Shown here: positions 14,798-22,064 of the stretch, one piece after another
How the letters are laid out: every line of letters begins with the position of its first letter
How positions within the stretch are numbered: the first letter of the stretch is position 1
DNA from: an uncultured Lachnoanaerobaculum sp.
Lineage (GTDB): Bacteria > Bacillota > Clostridia > Lachnospirales > Lachnospiraceae
Direction of reading: 5' to 3'
DNA: 22,064 nucleotides
Assembly: GCF_938015485.1 (NCBI RefSeq)
Contig: NZ_CALLVU010000061.1
Location: forward strand, 1 to 22,064
The notes under the pieces: generated by a model
Told to the model about the DNA's origin: nothing
Databases searched by the model: none
The model's input: only the letters and a program-made list of their open reading frames with translations
Translations under genes and position numbers: made by a program

Positions 14798-16201
14798 ATG
14801 AGAAAATACAGAGAAGAGATAGAAAAGTATATAGATGAGCATAAAGATGAGATGGTGGAGGATATAAAAAGACTCTGTGCGATAAACAGTGAGAGAAGCG
14901 AGTATGTGGAGGGCGCTCCTTTCGGTGACGGCCCGAGGAAAGCACTTGTTTTGGCACTTGATATGGCGGATAAGTACGGTTTTGATATTACAAATTATGA
15001 CAACTATGCCGGCGCCATAGATTTAAACAAAAAGGCAAAGGGTCTTGATATACTTGCACATCTTGATGTCGTACCGGCAGGCGAGGGATGGAGTGTAACA
15101 AATCCTTTTGAACCTAAGGTTTTAGACGGCAAAATTTACGGCAGAGGAACATCTGATGACAAGGGACCTGCCGTTGCCGCACTTTATGCACTTCGTGCGG
15201 TTAAGGAACTGGGTATTCCTGTAAAGAAGAATGCCAGACTTGTACTCGGAACGGATGAGGAATGCGGCAGTGCCTGCATCAAGTATTACTATACAAAGGA
15301 AAAGCAGGCTCCTATGACATTCTCACCTGACGGAGAATTCCCGGTAGTAAATATAGAAAAGGGACAGCTTCAGGGAGAATTTTTGGCTGTAGTGGAGGAT
15401 GCCGGAGATAAAAGACTTGTAAGTATTGACGCCGGAACAAAGGTAAATGTGGTTCCGCCTAAGGCAAAGGCTGTAATAGAAGGATTTACTGTTGATGAGG
15501 TTGAAAAAGAGGCAAAGAAGGTAACAAAGGAGACAGGTATAAAGTTTGCCTATGACCTTGAGCCTGTATTTGAAATAACCGCAATGGGTGCAAACGCCCA
15601 CGCTTCAACCCCGCAAATGGGCAACAACGCTATAACAGGGCTGCTTGAGCTGCTTTCAAGACTTAAATTCTCACCTTCAAATAAGATAGAAACAATAAAG
15701 AAGCTTTACAAGCTGATGCCGCATGGAGATACAAGCGGTGAGGCACTGGGTATTGCAGTAAAAGATGAAAAAAGCGGTGAACTTACACTTGCATTTTCAA
15801 TGCTGGATTTAAAGGACAACAGATTGCACGGATTCTTTGACTGCAGAATACCTGTAAGCGGTGACGGTGATAAGATACTTGAAACCGTAAAGAAGAAGTT
15901 TAAAGGTATTGATGTGGAACTTTTGAATGATACTGTAAAATTGCCACATGAGGTGGATGCAAATTCACCGTTTATAAAGACATTGCTTTCAATATATGAG
16001 GACTACACAGGACTTAAGGGAGAATGTATAGCCATGGGCGGAGGAACCTATGTACATGATATAAAAAACGGTGTCGCTTTCGGTGCGGTTTTCCCGGGAA
16101 CGGATACAAAGATGCACGGTGCGGATGAGTTCGTAGTGATTGACGAGCTGGTAGCCGCAGCTAAGATATTTGCACAGTCTATAGTAGAACTGTGTGAGTA
16201 A
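14798..16201 (+). CDS. pepV: M20 family dinuclear-zinc dipeptidase (PepV-like)
   Basis: Cytoplasmic dipeptidase of the M20A family that releases amino acids from dipeptides. Length 467 matches PepV. Zinc and catalytic residues visible are His88 and Asp90 (HLDVVPAGEGW), bridging Asp120 (GRGTSDDKGP), Glu154-Glu155 (GTDEECGS), Asp178 (SPDGEFP) and His440 (TKMHGADE). This is the full set known for PepV. The 'lid' or dimer-type insert domain occupies roughly 186-385, with AMGANAHASTPQMGNNAI in its middle. AGAAAGGA precedes the ATG, 11 bases after prfC. Upstream of the methionine transporter genes it suggests a peptide or amino-acid supply role. Substrate range cannot be read from sequence. Confidence 0.92.
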   Translation: MRKYREEIEKYIDEHKDEMVEDIKRLCAINSERSEYVEGAPFGDGPRKALVLALDMADKYGFDITNYDNYAGAIDLNKKAKGLDILAHLDVVPAGEGWSVTNPFEPKVLDGKIYGRGTSDDKGPAVAALYALRAVKELGIPVKKNARLVLGTDEECGSACIKYYYTKEKQAPMTFSPDGEFPVVNIEKGQLQGEFLAVVEDAGDKRLVSIDAGTKVNVVPPKAKAVIEGFTVDEVEKEAKKVTKETGIKFAYDLEPVFEITAMGANAHASTPQMGNNAITGLLELLSRLKFSPSNKIETIKKLYKLMPHGDTSGEALGIAVKDEKSGELTLAFSMLDLKDNRLHGFFDCRIPVSGDGDKILETVKKKFKGIDVELLNDTVKLPHEVDANSPFIKTLLSIYEDYTGLKGECIAMGGGTYVHDIKNGVAFGAVFPGTDTKMHGADEFVVIDELVAAAKIFAQSIVELCE

Positions 16202-16209
16202 GGGGGAGT

Positions 16210-17256
16210 ATGGATTCTATTGTAAGTTTAAAGGGCATGGGCAAGGTATTTCATACCAAAAACGGCGATGTCAAGGCCCTTGACAATATCAATCTGGATA
16301 TAAACAGAGGTGAGATATTCGGAATAATCGGTCTGTCGGGTGCCGGAAAGTCGACACTTGTAAGATGTATCAATTATCTTGAGATACCTACTGAAGGAGA
16401 TGTTTTCTTTGAAGGTAAAGGATTAAAAGGTATGAGTGAACTTCAGATAAGAAGAGTCAGAAGAGATATGGGTATGATATTCCAACAGTTCAACCTGCTT
16501 TCACAAAGAAATATCCTTGATAATGTCTGCTTTCCGCTTGAAATAAGCGGAGTACCTAAGCCTAAGGCAAGACAGAGAGCAAAGGAACTTTTAAACCTTG
16601 TAGGTCTTTCGGACAGAGAAAAGGCATATCCTGCACAGCTTTCAGGCGGACAAAAACAGAGAGTGGCGATTGCAAGGGCGGTTGCAACCAATCCGAAATT
16701 ATTATTATGTGATGAAGCCACATCCGCACTTGACCCCAACACCACAGGGCAGATTCTTGACCTTATAAAGGATATCAATAAAAAAATGGGCATTACAGTA
16801 ATAGTGATTACTCATGAGATGAAGGTCATTGAAAGTATCTGTGACAGAGTGGCAATAATTGAAAACAGTAAGATTGCGGAGGTCGGCAAGGTGGAAGATA
16901 TTTTTGCCGATCCGCAGTCTGAAATAGGAAAGAAGCTTATACTTGGTGATGTCATGGAGAGAAAAGAAATCGTTTCAGGTGTTAAGCTTAGAATTGAGTT
17001 TGACGGCAGAAGCTCGTTTGAGCCTGTACTTTCAAATATGATTCTGTCCTGTGATATTCCTGTAAATATACTGTATGCACAGACAAAGGACATAGGCGGA
17101 AGTGCATGCGGTCATATGATTATTCAGATATCGGGTGAAGAAGAGGCTCAAAAGGCAAAGAGATACCTTGACAGTATAAAAATGAGTTACCATGAACTTG
17201 ATTTTTCGGATAATGATAATGAAAAAATAAGTCTTGAAAAGAGAAAGGAGGATTAG
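16210..17256 (+). CDS. metN: Methionine ABC transporter ATP-binding protein
   Basis: ATPase of the MetNIQ importer. It has 348 residues. Walker A is GLSGAGKS (41-48), the Q-loop lies at Gln92/93, the signature is LSGGQ (144-148), Walker B LLLCDE (164-169) and the switch His is 202. Residues about 257-332 form the NIL (ACT-like) domain, which in E. coli MetN binds cytoplasmic methionine and shuts transport down; its presence argues for methionine rather than another substrate. The start is 8 bases after pepV, with the G-rich AAGGGGGAG unusually close to the ATG. The gene probably shares the pepV transcript. No S-box or T-box leader lies in front. Confidence 0.94.
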   Translation: MDSIVSLKGMGKVFHTKNGDVKALDNINLDINRGEIFGIIGLSGAGKSTLVRCINYLEIPTEGDVFFEGKGLKGMSELQIRRVRRDMGMIFQQFNLLSQRNILDNVCFPLEISGVPKPKARQRAKELLNLVGLSDREKAYPAQLSGGQKQRVAIARAVATNPKLLLCDEATSALDPNTTGQILDLIKDINKKMGITVIVITHEMKVIESICDRVAIIENSKIAEVGKVEDIFADPQSEIGKKLILGDVMERKEIVSGVKLRIEFDGRSSFEPVLSNMILSCDIPVNILYAQTKDIGGSACGHMIIQISGEEEAQKAKRYLDSIKMSYHELDFSDNDNEKISLEKRKED

Positions 17257-17257
17257 T

Positions 17258-17905
17258 ATGGTTTCAATGATTTTGACAGGCTTGTATGAGACTTTATTGA
17301 TGACTGTAGCCTCTTCGTTCTTTTCATATGTGATAGGTATTCCGCTGGGAGTTATTTTGGTGGTGAGCGATACAAACGGTATCAAGCCTATGCCTGTATT
17401 AAACGGTGTACTGGGTTCCGTTATAAACTTGATAAGGTCTGTGCCTTTTATGATTTTACTTATTATGGTTATACCGCTTACAAGGTTAATGGTAGGCACT
17501 TCCATAGGTCCGGTTGCGGTTATTCCGCCTCTTGTTATAGCTGCTGCGCCATATATTGCAAGAATGGTGGAGTCTTCTTTAAAAGAAGTGGACGCCGGAG
17601 TAATAGAGGCCGCAAAGTCTATGGGTGCAAGCAATATGCAAATCATATTCAAGGTACTCTTGCCTGAATCAAGACCTTCACTTTTGGTAGGTGCGGCCAT
17701 ATCCGTGACTACCATTTTGGGTTATTCGGCAATGGCGGGATTTACAGGCGGCGGAGGCCTCGGTACTATTGCCATCAACTACGGTTATTACAGATATCAG
17801 ACAGATATTATGTTTATCACTGTTGCTATTTTGGTCATTCTTGTACAGATAATACAGGAAATATTTATGAGAAGTTCTAAGCACTCTGATAAGAGAGTAA
17901 GATAA
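17258..17905 (+). CDS. metI: Methionine ABC transporter permease
   Basis: Membrane subunit of MetNIQ. With the ATG at 17258 it has 215 residues, the family norm, and about five membrane helices. The cytoplasmic EAA loop that contacts MetN is at 117-137 (IEAAKSMGASNMQIIFKVLL). GYSAMAGFTGGGGLGTIAI (155-173) is a MetI hallmark. The frame extends back to a TTG at 17234, but AAAGGAGG (17244-17251) is placed 6 bases before ATG 17258 and fixes the start. The gene lies 1 base after metN. Confidence 0.95.
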   Translation: MVSMILTGLYETLLMTVASSFFSYVIGIPLGVILVVSDTNGIKPMPVLNGVLGSVINLIRSVPFMILLIMVIPLTRLMVGTSIGPVAVIPPLVIAAAPYIARMVESSLKEVDAGVIEAAKSMGASNMQIIFKVLLPESRPSLLVGAAISVTTILGYSAMAGFTGGGGLGTIAINYGYYRYQTDIMFITVAILVILVQIIQEIFMRSSKHSDKRVR

Positions 17906-17947
17906 CAGGTTATAAGAAAAGACTATAAACATACTGAGTATAAAGGA

Positions 17948-17976
17948 TTGACAGGAGAATGTTTTTAGTCTATACA
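17948..17976 (+). promoter_or_regulatory. Predicted promoter of metQ and the amidase gene
   Basis: A perfect TTGACA (17948-17953), a 17-base spacer and TATACA (17971-17976) lie in the 104-base metI-metQ gap. A leader of only about 25 bases would follow, so there is no room for a riboswitch. Separate expression would raise binding-protein levels above those of the permease, as is usual for ABC importers. Confidence 0.6.
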
Positions 17977-18009
17977 TTGTATATAAGAAAACAACGGAGG
18001 AGAATATAT

Positions 18010-18891
18010 ATGAAGAAAAGAATTTTATTGGCATTAGGTTTGGCGTCACTGCTTGCTTTAGCAGGATGCGGAAAGAAGGCGGCAGATACAACAACTTCAA
18101 GTGAGAGCGCAAGTGAATCTGTGAGCGAATCATCAAGTGAGAGTGCAGCTGCAAGTAAAGAGTTAAAGACAATAACTGTAGGAGCATCTCCTGCACCGCA
18201 TGCCGAGATACTTGAAGCCGCAAAGCCGGTTTTAAAAGAAGAGGGATACGACCTTAAGATTGTTGAGTACAACGACTATATTCAGCCGAATGTGGCACTT
18301 GAATCAGGCGAGCTTGATGCAAACTACTTCCAGCATTATCCATACCTTGAGAACTTCAACAAGGAGCACGGTACAAAATTGGATTCCGCAGGTGCTATTC
18401 ACTATGAGCCTTTCGGTATCTATGCGGGAAAAACAAAATCACTTGATGCACTTAAGGACGGAGCCAAGGTTTCAGTACCTAATGATGCTACAAACGAGGC
18501 AAGAGCACTTCTTTTACTTGAGGCAAACGGACTTCTTAAGTTAAAAGAAGGTGTGGGAATCAATGCTACAAAGCAGGATATTGTAGAGAACCCTAAGAAC
18601 CTTGATATAGAGGAGATTGAGGCCGCACAGGTGGCAAGAACACTCAGTGATGTGGATATCGCGGTTGTAAACGGTAACTATGCAATACAGGCAGGACTTA
18701 AGGTAAGCGATGCGCTTGCAATCGAGGATGCAAAGTCAATTGCAGCTACAACATATGCAAATATCATTGCTGTAAGAGACGGAGATCAGAAGTCGGATGC
18801 GACACTTGCACTTATTAAGGCACTTGAGAGTGATACTGTAAAGAAGTTTATAGAAACCAAGTATAACGGTGCGGTTGTACCTATGTTCTAA
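18010..18891 (+). CDS. metQ: Methionine-binding lipoprotein of the NlpA/MetQ family
   Basis: Substrate-binding lipoprotein of MetNIQ, anchored outside the membrane. It has 293 residues. A signal peptide ends in the lipobox LAGC with Cys20. A Ser/Glu-rich spacer follows (about 26-47), then the binding domain from TITVGASPAPHAEILEAAKP. Typical NlpA segments are present: YIQPNVALESGELDANYFQH, EPFGIY, VSVPNDATNEARALLLLE and VDIAVVNGNYA. The frame runs upstream to 17959, but GGAGG (17996-18000) lies 9 bases before ATG 18010, where the signal peptide starts. It follows metNI, with its own predicted promoter, and is 3 bases before the amidase gene. Confidence 0.95.
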   Translation: MKKRILLALGLASLLALAGCGKKAADTTTSSESASESVSESSSESAAASKELKTITVGASPAPHAEILEAAKPVLKEEGYDLKIVEYNDYIQPNVALESGELDANYFQHYPYLENFNKEHGTKLDSAGAIHYEPFGIYAGKTKSLDALKDGAKVSVPNDATNEARALLLLEANGLLKLKEGVGINATKQDIVENPKNLDIEEIEAAQVARTLSDVDIAVVNGNYAIQAGLKVSDALAIEDAKSIAATTYANIIAVRDGDQKSDATLALIKALESDTVKKFIETKYNGAVVPMF

Positions 18892-18894
18892 TCT

Positions 18895-20025
18895 ATGAAG
18901 ACTTTATCTAAGAATATAATTGTATTCGGTGCGGCTGTCTTTGTATTTGCAATTTTTATACTGATAAACAGTGTGTACGGCGCACAGGCAAATGTACAGT
19001 CCGCAATCGACAATATGGATTTTGAGAGAAAATCAAAGAATGAGATAAGTTTATCTTTTTCAAGCAGCGGCATAAATGAAGTAAACAGATATGTTATTCT
19101 TAGAAAAGATAAGACTTCAAAAAATTTTGTTGAGATAAAGAAAATAGCTTCAAAGGATGTGTCTAAAACAGGAAATATTACCTATACCGATAAGTTAAGT
19201 GCTACAGGCTATGTCAGATATGAGTACAGGGTGGACGCTTATTTAAAGACCGGCAAGGTATTAAAGGGCAAGTCGATATATGCAAGCAATGTGCTGATTT
19301 GTCTTGACCCGGGACATTTTCAGACGAAGAATGCCGTAGAAGGTGATGAGGGCTACGGTTATTCGGAGGCTATGGCTGTTCTTAAGCTTGGACTTTCACT
19401 CAGAGATACCTTAAAGAAAAATTACGGTATCAGCTGTGTGATGACAAGGACTACTGAAAGTATTACAATTGACGGATTCAGCGATAAGAATCTGGACGGC
19501 GGACATATTTCACTTCGCGGTGATTTCGCAAAGAGAAACGGAGCGGATATATTTATTTCATTGCATACAAACTCAAACAATCCTCATGCCAACGGTTATC
19601 CTACAGACAGCCAGCCGCTTGCTATAAACAAGCCGATTATCATAGTAAACACTTTGGCAAAAGAGAATGATATGTGCATAAATATGGCAAATAAGCTTGG
19701 CGAGAATCTCACAAAGGTAAGCTTTGACGAGGGACTTTCAAAGAGCAAAAGTTTCGACTCTGTAAAGAAAGGCTCAATCGGTGAGTGGACTGTAGCAAAA
19801 AATGACAGCATTACTACAAACGGCAGTGTATATTACAGACTTGGCGAAAACGGAGACTACTACGGTGTACTAAGAGGAGCAAATGCGGCAGGAGTTTTCG
19901 GCATGATAGTGGAACACGGTTTTCATTCGGTGCCTGAGGTCAGAAAGAAGGCTATGCAGTCAGATTTGATAAACAAATGGGCGAATGCTGATGCTAAGGC
20001 TATAGCGGAAGGATTCGGATTCTGA
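18895..20025 (+). CDS. N-acetylmuramoyl-L-alanine amidase (Amidase_3) with N-terminal beta-sandwich domain
   Basis: Predicted zinc amidase that cuts the bond between MurNAc and L-Ala in peptidoglycan. It has 376 residues. A signal or anchor helix is at 8-27, and a probable fibronectin type III-like domain lies at about 45-132 (RYVILRKDK...YTDKLSATGYVRYEYRVDAY). The catalytic domain is at about 134-372. Zinc ligands are His141 (LDPGHF), Glu158 (YSEAMAV) and His224 (SLHTNSN), with catalytic Glu340 (VEHGFHS). All four are intact. The ATG is 3 bases after the metQ stop and no Shine-Dalgarno sequence is visible before it, so translation is probably coupled. No choline- or wall-binding repeats are present. 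It may act in cell separation or wall turnover; a spore-cortex or germination role is possible but not shown. Confidence 0.9.
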   Translation: MKTLSKNIIVFGAAVFVFAIFILINSVYGAQANVQSAIDNMDFERKSKNEISLSFSSSGINEVNRYVILRKDKTSKNFVEIKKIASKDVSKTGNITYTDKLSATGYVRYEYRVDAYLKTGKVLKGKSIYASNVLICLDPGHFQTKNAVEGDEGYGYSEAMAVLKLGLSLRDTLKKNYGISCVMTRTTESITIDGFSDKNLDGGHISLRGDFAKRNGADIFISLHTNSNNPHANGYPTDSQPLAINKPIIIVNTLAKENDMCINMANKLGENLTKVSFDEGLSKSKSFDSVKKGSIGEWTVAKNDSITTNGSVYYRLGENGDYYGVLRGANAAGVFGMIVEHGFHSVPEVRKKAMQSDLINKWANADAKAIAEGFGF

Positions 20026-20120
20026 GTGTAACTGAAGACATCGGTTTTAGTGAGTTTATTTTATTTATATTTGTGTTGATGTCGATTGGCAAAATTATAT
20101 CCGTTATAAAGTTTAAATAA

Positions 20121-20166
20121 AAAAGCACCTGCGTGACAGTTTGATTGTCAGACAGGTGCCTTTTAT
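20121..20166. terminator. Bidirectional terminator between the amidase and VWA lipoprotein genes
   Basis: GCACCTG (20125-20131) pairs with CAGGTGC (20153-20159). After a 2-base internal mismatch, TGACA pairs with TGTCA around a 7-base loop. An A-run lies on the left and CTTTTATT on the right. The remaining gap (20026-20120) is AT-rich with no recognised feature. Confidence 0.88.
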
Positions 20167-22010
20167 TAATATGCGGTTACGGCATCATATATTGCAATTG
20201 TAGCGTTGCTGCCCGGGTCCACAGAGTACTGTGAAAATCTCCAAACACCGTCACTGCCTTTTTTGAGGACATATTCAGGTTTTTGGTTTACTCTTTCCCA
20301 TATCCTTATTTGTGAGTCCGGACCTACATTCCACGAATTTCTATACAGTATATTATTTACCTGATTCAGTTTGTCTCCTGTAAAGGAGCTGTACTTTCTG
20401 TCAAGAATAACATCATAATCTTCATTGGTAGCAAGTTTTATAGTATTTTCATCCACTACAGTGATTGAACTTACACTGTATGACATCAGGCTTTCACTTA
20501 CAACATTTGCAAATCCTCCTGTAACCTGCTTTGACATTTGGTATTTCAGTCCGGTTTCGTCTGTAGGACTTACACTATCATCTATCTTTGAAGCCAATTG
20601 ATTGTAACTGTGAGAATTCATATCTTCAATATAGCTTCTTAAGAAATTGCCTAGAAGAGTATTGAAAAAGTCGTTTCCCGAGTTTGTCTCTATATCGGCA
20701 CTTCCACCGACACCGTCTCCCTTTACATACACATTAAAATCTCTTTTATCTGTATAGTTTGTAGGATCCGGCATTTCATATTCTATTTCATAGTACTTCT
20801 TCATTCCTGTGTATATGCTGTTGTAGAAGTTCCCCATATCCATACCGAAAGAAGAGAAGTATTTAAACTCACCGCCTGAGGCTGAAGTGATCTGCATAAG
20901 TTCGGGGTCATTTGCACTGTAATTATTACCTATTCTTACTATATAAACAGGTATCTTGTAGGATGATACTACATTGACGACATCGCTTGCATTGTTATAG
21001 CTTCCTACATCTTCACCGTCTGTAAAAGCCAGAACACATTTTGCACCCGATATGCCCGATACATCCTGTACGGCATAGATAAGGGTGTCGTAAAGTTTTG
21101 TCTGACCGGAGGCCACATATGAAAAAATTTTTTGATTAAGTGCATTCACATCAGATGTGAAAACTCCGCTTTTGTCAATATATGAGTTGAACTCCGTAAG
21201 CTTTACTTTATCACCTACATTAAACTGTACGGTATTTAAAAAAGTGGACATTACAGTCTTTGCGCTGCTTAGTCTTTCGCCTTCCATACTTGAGCTTGTA
21301 TCGGCTACCATATCGATGTTTAATGCATCCTTTTGGTCAAGCATTGATATATTCTTGATAGTTACGGATTGAAAATCACCACTTGCCACACTTTTTTGTG
21401 AGACATAGAACATATTCGGTGAGAGATTGGTGACAACATTGCCGGATGAATCCTTTACATCCACATACATTCTGACTGTAGGATAGTTGGTGTAGTCAAA
21501 CTGGACGATATTTACATCAAGTCCGGTAAGCTTTGTACTTGAATATTCCACAAGTTTACTGAAACTCTCTGAAATCTCCTTGTAATTGCTGAAGTCATGT
21601 TTCTTTATCATGTTTGAAACAGTTTCACTGTACTCGGCGAGCTTTTTCTTATCATCTTCCGAAGCGTACGGTACGTCAGTTTTGCCCAATTTCTCTACAA
21701 GGTCCTTAGCCGAATTCTCAAGCCTTGCTTCTATTTGAGAGTTTAGCTTTACAAGCTTTTTTGCAGTCAGAAGTTGAGTTTTGTAATCATTGTCCTTGAT
21801 ATCGTCACACTCCTTGTCAATCTTTTGAAGCTTTTCTTTCTCATCGTTCTCAAGCCCGTAGGACTTGAGTTTTTCGGCCAAATCTAATTCCCAGGCGTTG
21901 AATTCTTTGCCTTCGGTTATTTTTTTCAGGCTGCCCTTGTCAGTGAGACTGCAGGCGGACATAGAAAATGATAGAGCCAGAAAAGTTGCGGCAATTATGA
22001 TTTTTTTCAT
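20166..22010 (-). CDS. VWA-domain lipoprotein with C-terminal NTF2-like domain
   Basis: A 614-residue exported lipoprotein. The signal peptide ends in SMSAC, giving lipidated Cys20. Residues about 25-160 are charged and helical (Lys/Glu-rich, possible coiled coil). A beta-rich stretch (about 165-225) looks like a VWA-preceding domain. The von Willebrand A domain (about 231-405) has a complete metal-ion-dependent adhesion site: DTSSS (Asp237, Ser239, Ser241), Thr304 and Asp331. Residues about 450-595 resemble the NTF2-like (TcaA-type) extracellular fold, starting LLGNFLRSYIEDMNSHSYNQ. VWA proteins with MIDAS bind ligands through a divalent metal, so surface adhesion or envelope sensing is inferred; no partner gene is near. 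AAGGAG is 12 bases before the ATG. The specific function is unknown. Confidence 0.85.
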   Translation of the reverse strand: MKKIIIAATFLALSFSMSACSLTDKGSLKKITEGKEFNAWELDLAEKLKSYGLENDEKEKLQKIDKECDDIKDNDYKTQLLTAKKLVKLNSQIEARLENSAKDLVEKLGKTDVPYASEDDKKKLAEYSETVSNMIKKHDFSNYKEISESFSKLVEYSSTKLTGLDVNIVQFDYTNYPTVRMYVDVKDSSGNVVTNLSPNMFYVSQKSVASGDFQSVTIKNISMLDQKDALNIDMVADTSSSMEGERLSSAKTVMSTFLNTVQFNVGDKVKLTEFNSYIDKSGVFTSDVNALNQKIFSYVASGQTKLYDTLIYAVQDVSGISGAKCVLAFTDGEDVGSYNNASDVVNVVSSYKIPVYIVRIGNNYSANDPELMQITSASGGEFKYFSSFGMDMGNFYNSIYTGMKKYYEIEYEMPDPTNYTDKRDFNVYVKGDGVGGSADIETNSGNDFFNTLLGNFLRSYIEDMNSHSYNQLASKIDDSVSPTDETGLKYQMSKQVTGGFANVVSESLMSYSVSSITVVDENTIKLATNEDYDVILDRKYSSFTGDKLNQVNNILYRNSWNVGPDSQIRIWERVNQKPEYVLKKGSDGVWRFSQYSVDPGSNATIAIYDAVTAY

Positions 22011-22042
22011 ATTTAATAAAAACTCCTTACTTTATTATTAAT

Positions 22043-22048
22043 ATTATA
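22043..22048 (-). promoter_or_regulatory. Predicted -10 box of the VWA lipoprotein gene
   Basis: A perfect TATAAT on the minus strand lies about 33 bases upstream of the start codon. The -35 box would lie mostly outside the window, so the promoter is only half visible. Confidence 0.5.
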
Positions 22049-22064
22049 CATCCTAAAATATTAA

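Noticed and set aside
16140..16168. Possible promoter inside pepV ahead of metN
   Set aside because: TTGACG is present, but the -10 candidates are weak and it lies in coding sequence, so chance is likely.
17032..17715. 227-codon minus-strand open frame opposite metN and metI
   Set aside because: It is entirely antisense to two certain genes; the long frame arises from their codon pattern, and there is no ribosome site or family resemblance.
17678..18223. 181-codon minus-strand open frame across the metI-metQ gap
   Set aside because: It covers parts of two real genes and the promoter between them; low-complexity Leu/Ser/Gln composition comes from the Ser-rich MetQ linker read backwards.
20028..20120. 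Short open frame with a hydrophobic stretch after the amidase gene
   Set aside because: It has no ATG with a ribosome site except for a 13-residue piece from 20079, is AT-rich and lies directly before a terminator. It looks like chance.

Overview
The window is a low-GC, gene-dense stretch of a Gram-positive anaerobe-type chromosome, most likely from a member of the Clostridia close to Lachnospiraceae. The signs are heavy use of ATA, AGA and other A/T-ending codons, strong Shine-Dalgarno sites (GGAGG), a SpoVD/FtsI-type division penicillin-binding protein (PBP) in the dcw cluster, a MetNIQ transporter with a Ser-rich lipoprotein, and CoaX as pantothenate kinase. The genus cannot be fixed from sequence reading alone. 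Most genes are recognisable housekeeping genes. I saw no mobile element, tRNA, rRNA, CRISPR array or phage gene.

Region 1 (1-1690): the 3' end of a TrmH/SpoU RNA methyltransferase. It is followed by argF behind its own good promoter, then a small three-helix membrane protein that overlaps argF by 11 bases, and a terminator.

Region 2 (1700-11100): a reduced division and cell wall (dcw) cluster, rsmH-ftsL-ftsI-mraY-murD-ftsW-ftsQ. Gaps are 0-15 bases or overlaps, so it is probably one operon. ftsZ follows after a 107-base gap that carries its own promoter. That promoter contains a perfect inverted repeat over the -35 box. mraZ, murE, murF, murG, murC and ftsA are not in the cluster. A symmetric terminator separates ftsZ from the convergent coaX.

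Region 3 (11107-20025): coaX (minus) and coaBC (plus) are divergent and code for steps 1 and 2-3 of coenzyme A synthesis. Their predicted promoters are back to back, with overlapping -35 boxes. From coaBC rightward the genes are tightly packed: coaBC-prfC-pepV-metN-metI. Then comes a 104-base gap with a promoter for metQ. A cell-wall amidase with an N-terminal beta-sandwich domain starts 3 bases after metQ. The run links CoA synthesis, translation termination, dipeptide breakdown, methionine uptake and cell-wall cleavage.

Region 4 (20026-22064): a shared terminator, then a minus-strand gene for a large lipoprotein with a von Willebrand A (VWA) domain, an intact metal site and a C-terminal domain resembling the NTF2-like fold. 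It is the least understood protein here. No clearly new multi-gene system was found. The best candidates for novelty are the VWA lipoprotein, the Lys/Pro-rich N-terminal extension of FtsW, the repeat-bearing FtsZ linker and the palindrome in the ftsZ promoter.
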